From positions 1 to 64,000 of the forward strand of contig CAMBIX010000001.1 in assembly GCA_945867815.1 (NCBI GenBank): a stretch of 64,000 bases of DNA, written 5' to 3'. A model generated the notes under the pieces. That model was not told the origin of the DNA and ran no database searches. It saw only the letters and a program-made list of their open reading frames with translations. Of this stretch, positions 53,946 through 61,657 are shown one piece after another (positions within the stretch are counted from its first letter, which is position 1; every line of letters starts with the position of its first letter). A program made the translations under genes and the position numbers. Source of the stretch: an uncultured Veillonellaceae bacterium. GTDB taxonomy: Bacteria; Bacillota; Negativicutes; Veillonellales; Veillonellaceae.

Positions 53946-54879
53946 GTTTTTTCTTGACCCACCTTAATTTATGATCATTGACAAGATAATGACATACTCC
54001 CTTTTTTATTTTCCCGCTAATCCAATAAGGGGATGAGCTTAATAGATAATTTGGGGCAGATATTTTTACGGCTTGTTCCATTACCGACAGCATTCGTTCG
54101 TATCCATTGGGGTGGGATTTTCTGGCTGTATCTTTTACCCCATCAAAAATTTCTTCTTTGAGTACGTCAAACTGATTGGAAAGTCTATTGCTACCTAATT
54201 CCAAGACGCCCCTTTGAATAGAAGCGGCAGAATAATAGTCAACTCGACGATCATCGAGGTCATCGGCATAATCAGGATAATCACCTAAATCGTTTTTTGA
54301 AAATGATGGGAGACCTTCTGCATCACCATAGGCTCTATATAATTCATCAATATATATTTTTTCGTTTTCAGTTGCTTCTTTCGGAACCGGGATAGAACTC
54401 GGACGAGGAAGCAATTTTATTTTTTTCTCAATATCCTCAATTAAAGATATGTCGTGAGTAAAACCGGAGGAATCATTAGAAAACTCACTATTTGTTGCTG
54501 AGTTGTCTATAAGCGACAAAATAATATTTTCAAGTAAATCAGCACAAGCGTCGTCGACACAAGAATTGCCTATTCCATTATCGTGCAGCCATTTTGCTAC
54601 CGCATCATAAGAATCACATTCTTCGGTTCTATCAGCAATCCAATGAGAAAACTTTTCCTTGTCACGATTAGCGTAAAGGTATTTCGCATCTGCAGGTTGG
54701 ATTTTACGAGTACCTCTTAAAAATCGATATTTTGTATCGGCTTTCTTATGAAGGATAGGACATGAGTCCATAGCAGCATCTTGGATGAAATTCCCGATGA
54801 TTTCATTAAAATATTGTTCTTTCTTCATTTGTCCGATGCAAAAAGGAAGTAAGCCAGAAGTAAACTCTGAAAATTTCAA
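53938..54879 (-). CDS. ABC-3C system effector/C-terminal-domain protein
   Basis: 313 residues, acidic. N-terminal ~130 residues: FCIGQMKKEQYFNEIIGNFIQDAAMDSCPILHKKADTKYRFLRGTRKI... (no nuclease, protease or NTPase motif recognised). The C-terminal ~130 residues (GVLELGSNRLSNQFDVLKEEIFDGVKDTARKSHPNGYERMLSVMEQAVKIS...HKLRWVKKKHG) resemble the conserved CTD of ABC-3C proteins, where the N-terminal part is the variable effector. First gene of the operon: TTG 54879 with AAAGGTGGTG upstream. Effector activity is not assignable by eye. Confidence 0.75.
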   Translation of the reverse strand: MKFSEFTSGLLPFCIGQMKKEQYFNEIIGNFIQDAAMDSCPILHKKADTKYRFLRGTRKIQPADAKYLYANRDKEKFSHWIADRTEECDSYDAVAKWLHDNGIGNSCVDDACADLLENIILSLIDNSATNSEFSNDSSGFTHDISLIEDIEKKIKLLPRPSSIPVPKEATENEKIYIDELYRAYGDAEGLPSFSKNDLGDYPDYADDLDDRRVDYYSAASIQRGVLELGSNRLSNQFDVLKEEIFDGVKDTARKSHPNGYERMLSVMEQAVKISAPNYLLSSSPYWISGKIKKGVCHYLVNDHKLRWVKKKHG

Positions 54880-54900
54880 GTGCTACACCACCTTTAAAGT

Positions 54901-54941
54901 AGTCCAGTCCGAAATTGTCCGAGGCTGTCCGTCCAGTCCGA
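54901..54941. repeat. Clustered GTCCG repeats upstream of the ABC-3C operon
   Basis: Four to five GTCCG/GTCCA words spaced about 10 bases apart (one helical turn); TCCAGTCCGA occurs twice (54903-54912, 54932-54941). The cluster lies directly upstream of the ribosome site of the first ABC-3C gene, where operators or a promoter are expected. No clear sigma-A promoter is seen. Confidence 0.6.
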
Positions 54942-55260
54942 TTTTTAATGAGCGTGAATTGCTAGAATTAAGGCAGAACCAATGAGCAAGCATCTGGACA
55001 ACCAAGGAAACACCATGAATTACTTATATTTTATCATACCTTGGGGAATTAGATGAGCTTATAAAGACATTTGAATGAAATTTCCGTCTCAACGTTCACA
55101 TCCGGACGCGGATGTGCCCAGAACTGGGAGACGGTCTGGAAAGTTAATCACGTCAGCCTACTGGGATGGTTGGCCATAGAAGCGAGGATGCATCTTATGG
55201 TCAATTTCGACAGGCTGCCTGCGTGGATTCTCGCTTCGCATTATGCGAAGGAGATCGCGC
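54942..55260. other. Boundary between the defence island and the phage-like module
   Basis: No supportable gene. AT-rich up to about 55070, after which base composition becomes G+C-rich and stays so to the right edge. Open frames here (for example reading RLPAWILASHYAKEIAHGQ) overlap the start of the sigma-like gene and are probably remnants or shadows. No integrase, direct-repeat att site or tRNA end was found. Confidence 0.55.
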
Positions 55261-55761
55261 ATGGCCAATCTACAGACAAACAAAGACAAAAAGTACTACA
55301 TTCCTCTGGAACTCACTTCAGAAAACGTCATCACCGAGGAGTACAAGGACTGTGAAGTCCGCTGGTCAAAAATCGGCTGCCGTAAGGTACGTACTGTCCT
55401 GATTCCGGCAACTGAAGAACAGTATCGCGCTTACATGCGGCCAATCTGGCGTGAAGACAAAAGAAAACAGCGACATGGAGATGATGAAGTATCCGCTGAC
55501 AAGCTCCATGATGAATTCAAGCTGGAACCGGAATGTGACTTCAACTTGGAGGAGATTGTCCTGAAAAAAGAGTTGCTGACAGCTCTCCGGCGAGAACTAG
55601 TTGCACTGCAAGACATTGACCGGACCATCCTGACGATGATTGCCGATGGCTTCAGCGAAGCGGCGGTCGGGGAGTCAGTCGGGCTGAGTCAGAAAGCCGT
55701 CAACAAGCGGAAACATAAGCTTTACGCGTTACTGCAGGACCGTCTCAAGGATTATCGCTAA
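55261..55761 (+). CDS. Phage sigma-70-region-4-like regulator
   Basis: 166 residues. The N-terminal half (KKYYIPLELTSENVITEEYKDCEVRWSKIGCRKVRTVLIPATEEQYRAYMRPIWRE) is a prophage-type domain without sigma region 2. The C-terminal ~60 residues form a sigma region-4 helix-turn-helix (LQDIDRTILTMIADGFSEAAVGESVGLSQKAVNKRKHKLYALL). Such proteins head the early operon in Firmicute prophages and probably control element transcription. ATG 55261 follows GAAGGAGATC. G+C-rich codons, unlike the left part of the window. Confidence 0.8.
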   Translation: MANLQTNKDKKYYIPLELTSENVITEEYKDCEVRWSKIGCRKVRTVLIPATEEQYRAYMRPIWREDKRKQRHGDDEVSADKLHDEFKLEPECDFNLEEIVLKKELLTALRRELVALQDIDRTILTMIADGFSEAAVGESVGLSQKAVNKRKHKLYALLQDRLKDYR

Positions 55762-55771
55762 ACAGCCAGGG

Positions 55772-55805
55772 AATCCGGCTGCGAACAAAGCGGCCGGATT
55801 TTTTT
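55772..55805 (+). terminator. Terminator after the sigma-like gene
   Basis: AATCCGGC.GC/GC.GCCGGATT stem with a 6-7-base loop followed by seven T. Confidence 0.88.
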
Positions 55806-55813
55806 GGAAAATC

Positions 55814-55840
55814 GGTACTTAACGATGATGCGGTTGTCCT
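55814..55840 (+). promoter_or_regulatory. Two-box promoter-like motif, copy 1
   Basis: GGTACTTAAC, 11 bases, TGTCCT. The same boxes with the same spacing recur at 60310-60336. GGTACTT-N15-GTCCT resembles ECF-sigma promoters (GGAACTT, ~16 bases, GTC). It lies ahead of the operon beginning at 55892. Confidence 0.55.
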
Positions 55841-55891
55841 ATTACTGGTGGAGGGCGAACGAAGAAGCCCTTTAGGAAGGAGGAACCCAAG

Positions 55892-56062
55892 ATGATGTAC
55901 ACACAGACACCTGAAAAACTGGCTCAGCAGCAAAAGCTGGACCGGGAACTGGCGGCGGTGCTGATGACCATCAGCGCCACGACCCGCAGTATCGCTAGGA
56001 ACATCCATCTCTTATCAATGCAAAGATGTGCGAAAGGAGTCAATCCGTATGACAAACGATGA
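55892..56062 (+). CDS. Small phage protein, 56 aa
   Basis: ATG 55892 with AAGGAGG 8 bases upstream; MMYTQTPEKLAQQQKLDREL then a helical, basic C-terminus ending NPYDKR. Overlaps the next gene by 14 bases. Family not recognised; a start at the second Met (55895) is possible. Confidence 0.65.
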   Translation: MMYTQTPEKLAQQQKLDRELAAVLMTISATTRSIARNIHLLSMQRCAKGVNPYDKR

Positions 56063-56360
56063 ACTGCAGAAACTGGCAGCGGCCCTGGGCGATTGCGGCA
56101 AGGCACTGCTGAAGATTTCCGAGGCCATGGCGGTGAAAGAAGATAATCCGACAGCTTCGGAAGCGAAATCAGAGAAATTGGAAAAGCCGCTGACACTGGA
56201 AGATGTCCGCAAAGTCGCTGCCGACAAGGCCCGCAAGGGATTCACGGACGAAGTTCGCAGCCTTATCCAGAAGTACGGGGCGGACAAGCTGTCCGGCATT
56301 GATGCGGCACAGTATGAAGCGTTCCTGAAGGAACTGGAGGTGATTGGCCATGCCGGATAA
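56049..56360 (+). CDS. Conserved phage hypothetical protein, 103 aa
   Basis: ATG 56049 preceded by AAAGGAG. Helical N-terminus (NDELQKLAAALGDCGKALLKISEAMA), Glu/Lys linker, and a C-terminal segment LEDVRKVAADKARKGFTDEVRSLIQKYGADKLSGID...YEAFLKELEVIG that resembles rRNA-biogenesis-style or Rho-like helical motifs of prophage operons (weak). Always seen (from memory) directly ahead of DUF2800 genes. Stop overlaps the next start by 11 bases. Confidence 0.75.
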   Translation: MTNDELQKLAAALGDCGKALLKISEAMAVKEDNPTASEAKSEKLEKPLTLEDVRKVAADKARKGFTDEVRSLIQKYGADKLSGIDAAQYEAFLKELEVIGHAG

Positions 56361-57477
56361 ACATGCGGTGCTGTCCGCATCTTCTTGCTACCGCTGGCTG
56401 GCCTGCCCGCCGTCTGCGAAGGAATGTGCCAAGCTGCCGGATACCTCCAGTGAATTCGCCCGCCAGGGAACGGATGCCCATACGCTCTGCGAATTCAAGG
56501 TGAAGACGGCGCTGGGGCAGAAACTGGAAGATCCGACGAAGGGACTCACGTACTTTGATGAGGAGATGGCGGAATGCACTGATGAATACGCGCAGTTCGT
56601 CATGGAATGCCTGGCCACAGCCAAAGCATCCTGCAAGGACCCGATGATCATGATCGAACAGCGGCTGGACTTTTCCCAGTGGGTGCCAGGCGGTTTTGGA
56701 ACAGGCGACTGCCTCATCGTAGCCGACGATACCCTGACAGTCATCGATTACAAGCATGGCTTGGGAGTCCTGGTGGATTCCGAGAAGAATCCGCAGATGA
56801 TGTGCTATGCCCTCGGTGCGCTGAACCTGTTTGATGGCATCTATGATATCCGCCAGGTGTCCATGACGATCTTCCAGCCCCGCCGGGACAACGTCAGCAC
56901 CTGCACCATGAGCAAGGAAGAACTGCTCCAGTGGGCCGAAACGGTGCTGAAGCCTGCGGCAGAACTGGCGGCGAAAGGTGAGGGCGAATATAAAGCCGGT
57001 GACCACTGCCGCTTCTGCAAGATCAAGGCAACCTGCCGCAAGCGGGCCGAGTACAATCTGGAACTGGCCCGGTATGATTTTGCCGTCCCGTCCACGCTGC
57101 AGGATGAAGAAATCGAAGCCGTCCTGGAGAGGGCCGATGAACTGGTGAACTGGGCCGGGGATGTCAAGGAATACGCATTGCAGCAAGCCCTTTCCGGCAA
57201 GCAGTGGGACGGATGGAAACTGGTCGAAGGCCGGTCGAACCGCCGCTACGTAAGTGAAGAAGCAGTCGCCGCCAAAGTGGAAGAAGCGGGCTTCGACCCA
57301 TATGAAAAGAAGCTGCTCGGCATCACGGCAATGACAAAACAGCTCGGCAAGAAGCGGTTCGAAGAACTGCTGTCAAATTTAGTCGAAAAGCCGCAGGGAA
57401 AACCGGTCCTGGTACCGGAATCGGACAAGCGTCCGGCGATGCATACGGCGGCTGATGATTTTAACGCTGCAAATTAA
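56350..57477 (+). CDS. DUF2800 PD-(D/E)XK nuclease-like protein
   Basis: 375 residues. SASSCYRWLACPPSAK at the N-terminus, a Cas4/RecB-type core with MIEQRLDF then DDTLTVIDYKHGLG (D-x-K) and NPQMMCYALGAL, and a Cys cluster CRFCKIKATCRKRAEY that may hold Fe-S. Phage DUF2800 proteins accompany DUF2815 and a family A polymerase, so a role in element DNA recombination or replication is inferred. ATG 56350 with GGAGGTGATT upstream. Confidence 0.88.
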   Translation: MPDKHAVLSASSCYRWLACPPSAKECAKLPDTSSEFARQGTDAHTLCEFKVKTALGQKLEDPTKGLTYFDEEMAECTDEYAQFVMECLATAKASCKDPMIMIEQRLDFSQWVPGGFGTGDCLIVADDTLTVIDYKHGLGVLVDSEKNPQMMCYALGALNLFDGIYDIRQVSMTIFQPRRDNVSTCTMSKEELLQWAETVLKPAAELAAKGEGEYKAGDHCRFCKIKATCRKRAEYNLELARYDFAVPSTLQDEEIEAVLERADELVNWAGDVKEYALQQALSGKQWDGWKLVEGRSNRRYVSEEAVAAKVEEAGFDPYEKKLLGITAMTKQLGKKRFEELLSNLVEKPQGKPVLVPESDKRPAMHTAADDFNAAN

Positions 57478-57490
57478 GGAGGAAACTACT

Positions 57491-58057
57491 ATGTCTAACA
57501 ACTACGTCAATCCGTGCAAGGTAATCACCGGAGTCAATACGCGCTGGTCTTACGCCAACGTCTGGGAACCGAAGTCCATCAACGGCGGTACGCCGAAATA
57601 CAGCGTCAGCCTGATCATCCCTAAGTCGGATACAAAGACCGTAGAAAAAATCCGCGCTGCCATCAAGGCTGCTTACGAAGAAGGCGAAAGCAAGCTCAAG
57701 GGCAATGGCCGCACTGTACCGGCTCTCGAAGCCATCAAAACGCCGCTCCGTGACGGCGACCTGGAACGCCCGGGCGATGATGCCTATAAAGACAGCTTCT
57801 TCGTCAATGCCAACTCGGCGACCAAGCCGGGCATCGTTGATGCTGACTGCCAGCATATCCTGGAACGCTCTGAAGTCTACTCCGGCGTCTATGGCCGTGC
57901 ATCCATCAACTTCTATGCCTTCAACAGCAATGGCAACAAGGGCATCGCCTGCGGCCTGAACAACCTGCAGAAAATCCGTGATGGTGAACCCCTTGGCGGC
58001 AAGCCGCGTGCAGAAGATGACTTCGCTACGGCTGACGATGATGATTTCCTGGCATAA
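57491..58057 (+). CDS. DUF2815 single-strand DNA-binding-like protein
   Basis: 188 residues. VNPCKVITGVNTRWSYANVWEPKSINGGTPKYSVSLIIPKSD and SGVYGRASINFYAFNSNGNKGIACGLNNLQKIRDG followed by an acidic tail (ATADDDDFLA) typical of ssDNA-binding proteins. ATG 57491 follows AAGGAGGAAACTACT. Located between the nuclease and the polymerase. Confidence 0.9.
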   Translation: MSNNYVNPCKVITGVNTRWSYANVWEPKSINGGTPKYSVSLIIPKSDTKTVEKIRAAIKAAYEEGESKLKGNGRTVPALEAIKTPLRDGDLERPGDDAYKDSFFVNANSATKPGIVDADCQHILERSEVYSGVYGRASINFYAFNSNGNKGIACGLNNLQKIRDGEPLGGKPRAEDDFATADDDDFLA

Positions 58058-58069
58058 GGAGGCGTGATT

Positions 58070-58258
58070 ATGGAAACTATGATGAGACTGATTCTGGATG
58101 GCCTGTACTGCCTGGTTGCACTGTGCGCCGGAGGATTCTTCGTGGCTATGATCTATACGGATATCAAAAAAGACCAGCGGGATGAAGAAATGGCTCGGCA
58201 CCGGGATGAACGGGAAGAAGAGTACCACCGCAAGCAGATGGAATCCTTCCGGAAATAA
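58070..58258 (+). CDS. Small phage membrane protein, 62 aa
   Basis: ATG 58070 with AAGGAGG 7 bases upstream. One membrane helix (LILDGLYCLVALCAGGFFVAMI) followed by a highly charged tail of Asp/Glu/Arg/Lys. Family not recognised. Confidence 0.65.
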   Translation: METMMRLILDGLYCLVALCAGGFFVAMIYTDIKKDQRDEEMARHRDEREEEYHRKQMESFRK

Positions 58259-58270
58259 GTAGTAGTGAAT

Positions 58271-58300
58271 AGCGGCGGGGCCTTGTGCCTCGCCGCTTTT
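58271..58300 (+). terminator. Terminator-like hairpin ahead of the phage polymerase gene
   Basis: Stem GCGGCGGGGC/GCCTCGCCGC with a CTTGT loop and TTTTT; lies 15 bases before the polymerase start codon, so it could reduce polymerase expression. Confidence 0.7.
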
Positions 58301-58314
58301 TCGAGGTGAAGCGT

Positions 58315-60303
58315 ATGAAAACCATCAGTATCGATATTGAAACATTCAGCGATATCAATCTGGCAAAATGCGGTGTGTACAAATATGCCGAATCGCCAGC
58401 CTTTGAAATCCTTCTCTTTGGATATTCGGTGGACGGCGGCGAAGTGCAGGTCGTTGACCTGGCGCAGGGAGAGTGCATCCCGGACGATATCCTGGATGCC
58501 CTGACCGATGAATCCGTTACCAAGTGGGCGTTCAATGCCAGCTTTGAACGGGTCTGCCTGTCGCGCTACCTGTGTGACCTGGGGATGAGCCTGGACCCGT
58601 TCCGTGACCATCATCCGCTTTCCCGGGACTGTGCCAGGTTCCTCAATCCGGCGGGATGGAAATGCTCCATGATCTGGTCGGCCTATATGGGCCTGCCTCT
58701 TTCTCTGGAAGGCGCAGGGGCCGTACTGAAGCTGGACAGCCAGAAGATGAAGGAAGGCAAAGACCTGATTCGCTATTTCTGTGTTCCCTGCAAGGAAACC
58801 AAGTCGAATGGTGGCAGGACGAGGAACCTTCCTCGGCATGCACCAGATAAATGGACACTGTTCAAGTCCTACAACAAACGGGATGTGGAAGTGGAAATGG
58901 CCATCCAGGAGCGGCTGAAGAAGTATCCCGTCCCGGAACCGATATGGGATGAATATCATCTCGACCAGGAAATCAATGACCGGGGCATCGCCATCGACAG
59001 GACGCTGGCTAAAAATGCCATCGTCATCGATGCCCGCAGCCGGGACAGCCTGATGGCTGTGCTGAAGGAAAAGACGGGTCTGGAGAACCCGAACTCCGTC
59101 ATACAGATGATCGGCTGGCTGGAACAGCATGGGATGAAGACCGATTCCTTGGGCAAAAAGCAGGTAGAAAAGCTGCTGAAGACGGCAGAAGAACCGCTGC
59201 GCAGTGTGTTGCTGCTCCGGCAGAAGCTGGCCAAATCCTCGGTCCGGAAATACCAGGCCATGGGGATGACGGCCTGCGAGGATGGCCGGGCCAGAGGGAT
59301 GTTCCAGTTCTATGGGGCCAACCGGACCGGGCGGTTTGCCGGCCGGCACATCCAGCTGCAGAATCTTCCCCAGAATCATCTGCCGGATCTTTCGGAAGCC
59401 CGGGAACTGGTACGCCAGGGAAATTACGAAGCCATGGAACTCCTGTATGATTCCATCCCCGATGTCCTTTCCCAGCTGATCCGTACGGCCTTTGTGCCCC
59501 GGCAGGGACTGAAGTTTGCCGTAGCGGATTTTTCGGCCATTGAAGCCAGGGTGCTTTCGTGGCTGGCAGGAGAAACATGGCGTTCGGATGTCTTTGCCAG
59601 GAATGGCGACATTTACTGCGCCTCGGCTAGCTCCATGTTCGGCGTTCCCGTAGAAAAGCATGGCGTCAACGGGCATCTCCGGCAGAAAGGGAAAATCGCA
59701 GAACTGGCCCTTGGCTATGGCGGCTCCGTAGGAGCGCTGAAGGCCATGGGCGCCCTGGACATGGGACTTACGGAAAATGAGCTGTATCCTCTGGTGCGGT
59801 CCTGGCGGTCAGCCAATCCGCACATCGTCGATTTCTGGTGGCAGGTGGACGCCGCCGTGAAGACAGCCATCAAGGAACGTATCCCCATGCGGACTGGCTG
59901 CATCCGCTTTCTGTATCAGAGCGGCATGCTGTTCATACAGCTCCCCAGCGGACGGCGGCTTTCCTACATAAAGCCCCGGATAGGCGAGAACCGCTTCGGT
60001 GGGGAATCCGTCACCTATGAAGGCATCGGCGCAACGAAGAAGTGGGAACGGCTCGAAAGCTATGGCCCGAAGTTCGTGGAGAACATCGTCCAGGGCATCA
60101 GCCGGGACATCCTCTGCTATGCCATGCAGACGCTGCGATGCTGCGCCATCGTCGGCCATGTCCATGATGAACTGATTATCGAGTGTTCCAAAGACACTAG
60201 CGTCGATGCCATCTGTGAGCAGATGGGCCGGACGCCGTCGTGGGCTGAAGGGCTATTACTCCGGGCAGACGGGTATGAGTGCGAATTTTATAAAAAAGAT
60301 TGA
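58315..60303 (+). CDS. Phage-type family A DNA polymerase
   Basis: 662 residues. An N-terminal 3'-5' exonuclease with active-site pair in SIDIETFSD and later WAFNASFERVC and YNKRDVEVE; the polymerase core has motif A VADFSAIEARVLSWLAGE, motif B RQKGKIAELALGYGGSVGA, and motif C VGHVHDELIIEC. No 5'-3' exonuclease domain. Unlike the chromosomal polA at 3436, proofreading residues are present. Replicates the element. ATG 58315 follows GAGGTGAAG; the frame from 58285 lies in the hairpin. Confidence 0.93.
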   Translation: MKTISIDIETFSDINLAKCGVYKYAESPAFEILLFGYSVDGGEVQVVDLAQGECIPDDILDALTDESVTKWAFNASFERVCLSRYLCDLGMSLDPFRDHHPLSRDCARFLNPAGWKCSMIWSAYMGLPLSLEGAGAVLKLDSQKMKEGKDLIRYFCVPCKETKSNGGRTRNLPRHAPDKWTLFKSYNKRDVEVEMAIQERLKKYPVPEPIWDEYHLDQEINDRGIAIDRTLAKNAIVIDARSRDSLMAVLKEKTGLENPNSVIQMIGWLEQHGMKTDSLGKKQVEKLLKTAEEPLRSVLLLRQKLAKSSVRKYQAMGMTACEDGRARGMFQFYGANRTGRFAGRHIQLQNLPQNHLPDLSEARELVRQGNYEAMELLYDSIPDVLSQLIRTAFVPRQGLKFAVADFSAIEARVLSWLAGETWRSDVFARNGDIYCASASSMFGVPVEKHGVNGHLRQKGKIAELALGYGGSVGALKAMGALDMGLTENELYPLVRSWRSANPHIVDFWWQVDAAVKTAIKERIPMRTGCIRFLYQSGMLFIQLPSGRRLSYIKPRIGENRFGGESVTYEGIGATKKWERLESYGPKFVENIVQGISRDILCYAMQTLRCCAIVGHVHDELIIECSKDTSVDAICEQMGRTPSWAEGLLLRADGYECEFYKKD

Positions 60304-60309
60304 TTTCCC

Positions 60310-60336
60310 GGTACTTAACATAGTGATTCCTGTCCT
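60310..60336 (+). promoter_or_regulatory. Two-box promoter-like motif, copy 2
   Basis: GGTACTTAAC, 11 bases, TGTCCT, same as at 55814-55840, 57 bases ahead of the Rha-like gene. Confidence 0.55.
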
Positions 60337-60392
60337 TTCACTATCAGAGGGAATTTCCTCGGATATTTATTTTAAGAAAGGCGGGATTCGCT

Positions 60393-61055
60393 ATGAAGTT
60401 TTTGATTCCAGAAGATGAATTTGGCGTGTTTGCTGATCAGAGAGGTGTACCAAGGGTCGACAGCCTGTTTGTTGCAGCGACTTTTGAAAAACAGCATTAT
60501 AACGTTCTGCGTGATATCGGACGAATCACTGCATCCAATTCTGGATTAAGCCCGGAATTCATTGCACTCAATTTTGAGGGCAATACATATCGTGATGCCA
60601 GGGGAAGAAAACTGCCACGTTACCTGCTGACCCGCGATGGGTTCACCATGCTGGTCATGGGCTACACAGGCTCGAAGGCGATGCACTTCAAGGAACTCTA
60701 TATCCAGCGTTTCAACGAGATGGAGCAGTGCATCCGGTCGCTCCTGTCTGCCCGGCAGGAATTCCCGATGCTGACGGACATGATCTGCCGGCTGCATGAA
60801 AGCCCGAAGGCATATCACTTCAGCAATGAAGCCGACATGCTGAACCGCATCGTCCTGGGGATGTCTGCCAAGCAGTTCCGGCTGGCCAACGGCATCGAAA
60901 AAGGGCAGAGCATCCGGCCTTATCTGACTGCACAGCAGATCCATGCTCTGGACCGGCTGCAGCACCTGGATTACGGCCTGCTGTATTCCTGCCCGGATTT
61001 CCAGCAGCGCAAGCAGATGCTCATGACCTATTACAAGACGGAACTGGAGGGATGA
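60393..61055 (+). CDS. Rha-family phage regulatory protein
   Basis: 220 residues. N-terminal pRha domain (VPRVDSLFVAATFEKQHYNVLRDIGRI...FIALNFEGNTYRDARGRKLPRYLLTRDGFTMLVMGYTGSKAMHFKELYIQRFNEME) and a C-terminal helical domain (NEADMLNRIVLGMSAKQFRLANGIEKGQSIRPYLTAQQIHALDRLQHLD). Rha proteins interfere with or control phage growth depending on host factors; also antirepressor-like. ATG 60393 follows AAAGGCGGGA. Confidence 0.88.
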   Translation: MKFLIPEDEFGVFADQRGVPRVDSLFVAATFEKQHYNVLRDIGRITASNSGLSPEFIALNFEGNTYRDARGRKLPRYLLTRDGFTMLVMGYTGSKAMHFKELYIQRFNEMEQCIRSLLSARQEFPMLTDMICRLHESPKAYHFSNEADMLNRIVLGMSAKQFRLANGIEKGQSIRPYLTAQQIHALDRLQHLDYGLLYSCPDFQQRKQMLMTYYKTELEG

Positions 61056-61058
61056 AAC

Positions 61059-61280
61059 ATGTTTTACGTAAAAGAACCACTTAAGGATGGTGTCGATGTG
61101 ACGGTCGAAATCAATGACGAAAACGTTTTCTGCCGTTGCCCGGTCTGTGGCAGGGAAGTACCTGTCAATCTGAAGGATGTCCTGTCAGACAGTGACGCTG
61201 ACCTGGTGGGAACGGCAGTATTGTGCGATGAATGTGCGGAGGGGTGGATGGAACTGCATGGAAAACAATCCGAAACGTAA
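61059..61280 (+). CDS. Small zinc-ribbon protein, 73 aa
   Basis: Two Cys pairs: CRCPVCG (~27-33) and CDEC (~57-60), typical of a zinc ribbon. MFYVKEPLKDGVDVTVEINDEN precedes. ATG 61059 with GGAGGGATG upstream. Overlaps the next gene by 23 bases. Confidence 0.75.
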   Translation: MFYVKEPLKDGVDVTVEINDENVFCRCPVCGREVPVNLKDVLSDSDADLVGTAVLCDECAEGWMELHGKQSET

Positions 61281-61656
61281 TGCAGAGTACTATCCGGACC
61301 CGACAGCGTATCAGGCAATCAGGAACGTGGAACCACAAAGGTTCCCGTTCATGCCTGTTGTGTACGTGTGTTCGCCCTATGCCGGGGATGTGGAAGAAAA
61401 TATCCGGAAAGCCTGTGCCTACTGCCGCTATACGGTAGACCAGGGATATATCCCTCTGGCACCGCATCTGTATCTACCGCAGTTCCTCGACGAAGAATCG
61501 GAACGGGAACTGGCACTCTTTATGGATATCGCACTATTGTCCCGCTGCGTCGAACTCTGGGTCTTTGGCGATGTGATTTCGGCGGGAATGGAAAAAGAAA
61601 TCCAGTACGCCCAAAGAAAAGGAAAAACAATTCGGTATATTAACGAGGTGAAATAA
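61258..61656 (+). CDS. DUF4406 / nucleoside 2-deoxyribosyltransferase-like protein
   Basis: 132 residues. PVVYVCSPYAGDVEENIRKACAYCRYTVDQGYIPLAPHLYLPQFLDEESERELALFMDIALLSRCVELWVFGDVISAGMEKEIQYAQRKGK is the DUF4406 pattern with the SPY and catalytic-type Glu of the deoxyribosyltransferase fold. Possibly nucleotide salvage or signalling in the element. Start ATG 61258 inferred; ATG 61228 is an alternative. Confidence 0.85.
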   Translation: MENNPKRNAEYYPDPTAYQAIRNVEPQRFPFMPVVYVCSPYAGDVEENIRKACAYCRYTVDQGYIPLAPHLYLPQFLDEESERELALFMDIALLSRCVELWVFGDVISAGMEKEIQYAQRKGKTIRYINEVK

Positions 61657-61657
61657 G

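Noticed and set aside
48281-54879. Complete type I restriction-modification system
   Set aside because: No hsdR, no full hsdM and no separate hsdS are present in the window.
55071-55355. 94-residue frame starting TTG 55071
   Set aside because: Overlaps the sigma-like gene in another frame, lacks a ribosome site, and matches nothing recognised.
57461-58228. 255-residue minus-strand frame across DUF2815
   Set aside because: Antisense shadow of the DUF2815 gene and its neighbour.
58153-59676. 507-residue open frame opposite the phage polymerase
   Set aside because: Antisense shadow caused by G+C-rich codons; the polymerase motifs are on the plus strand.
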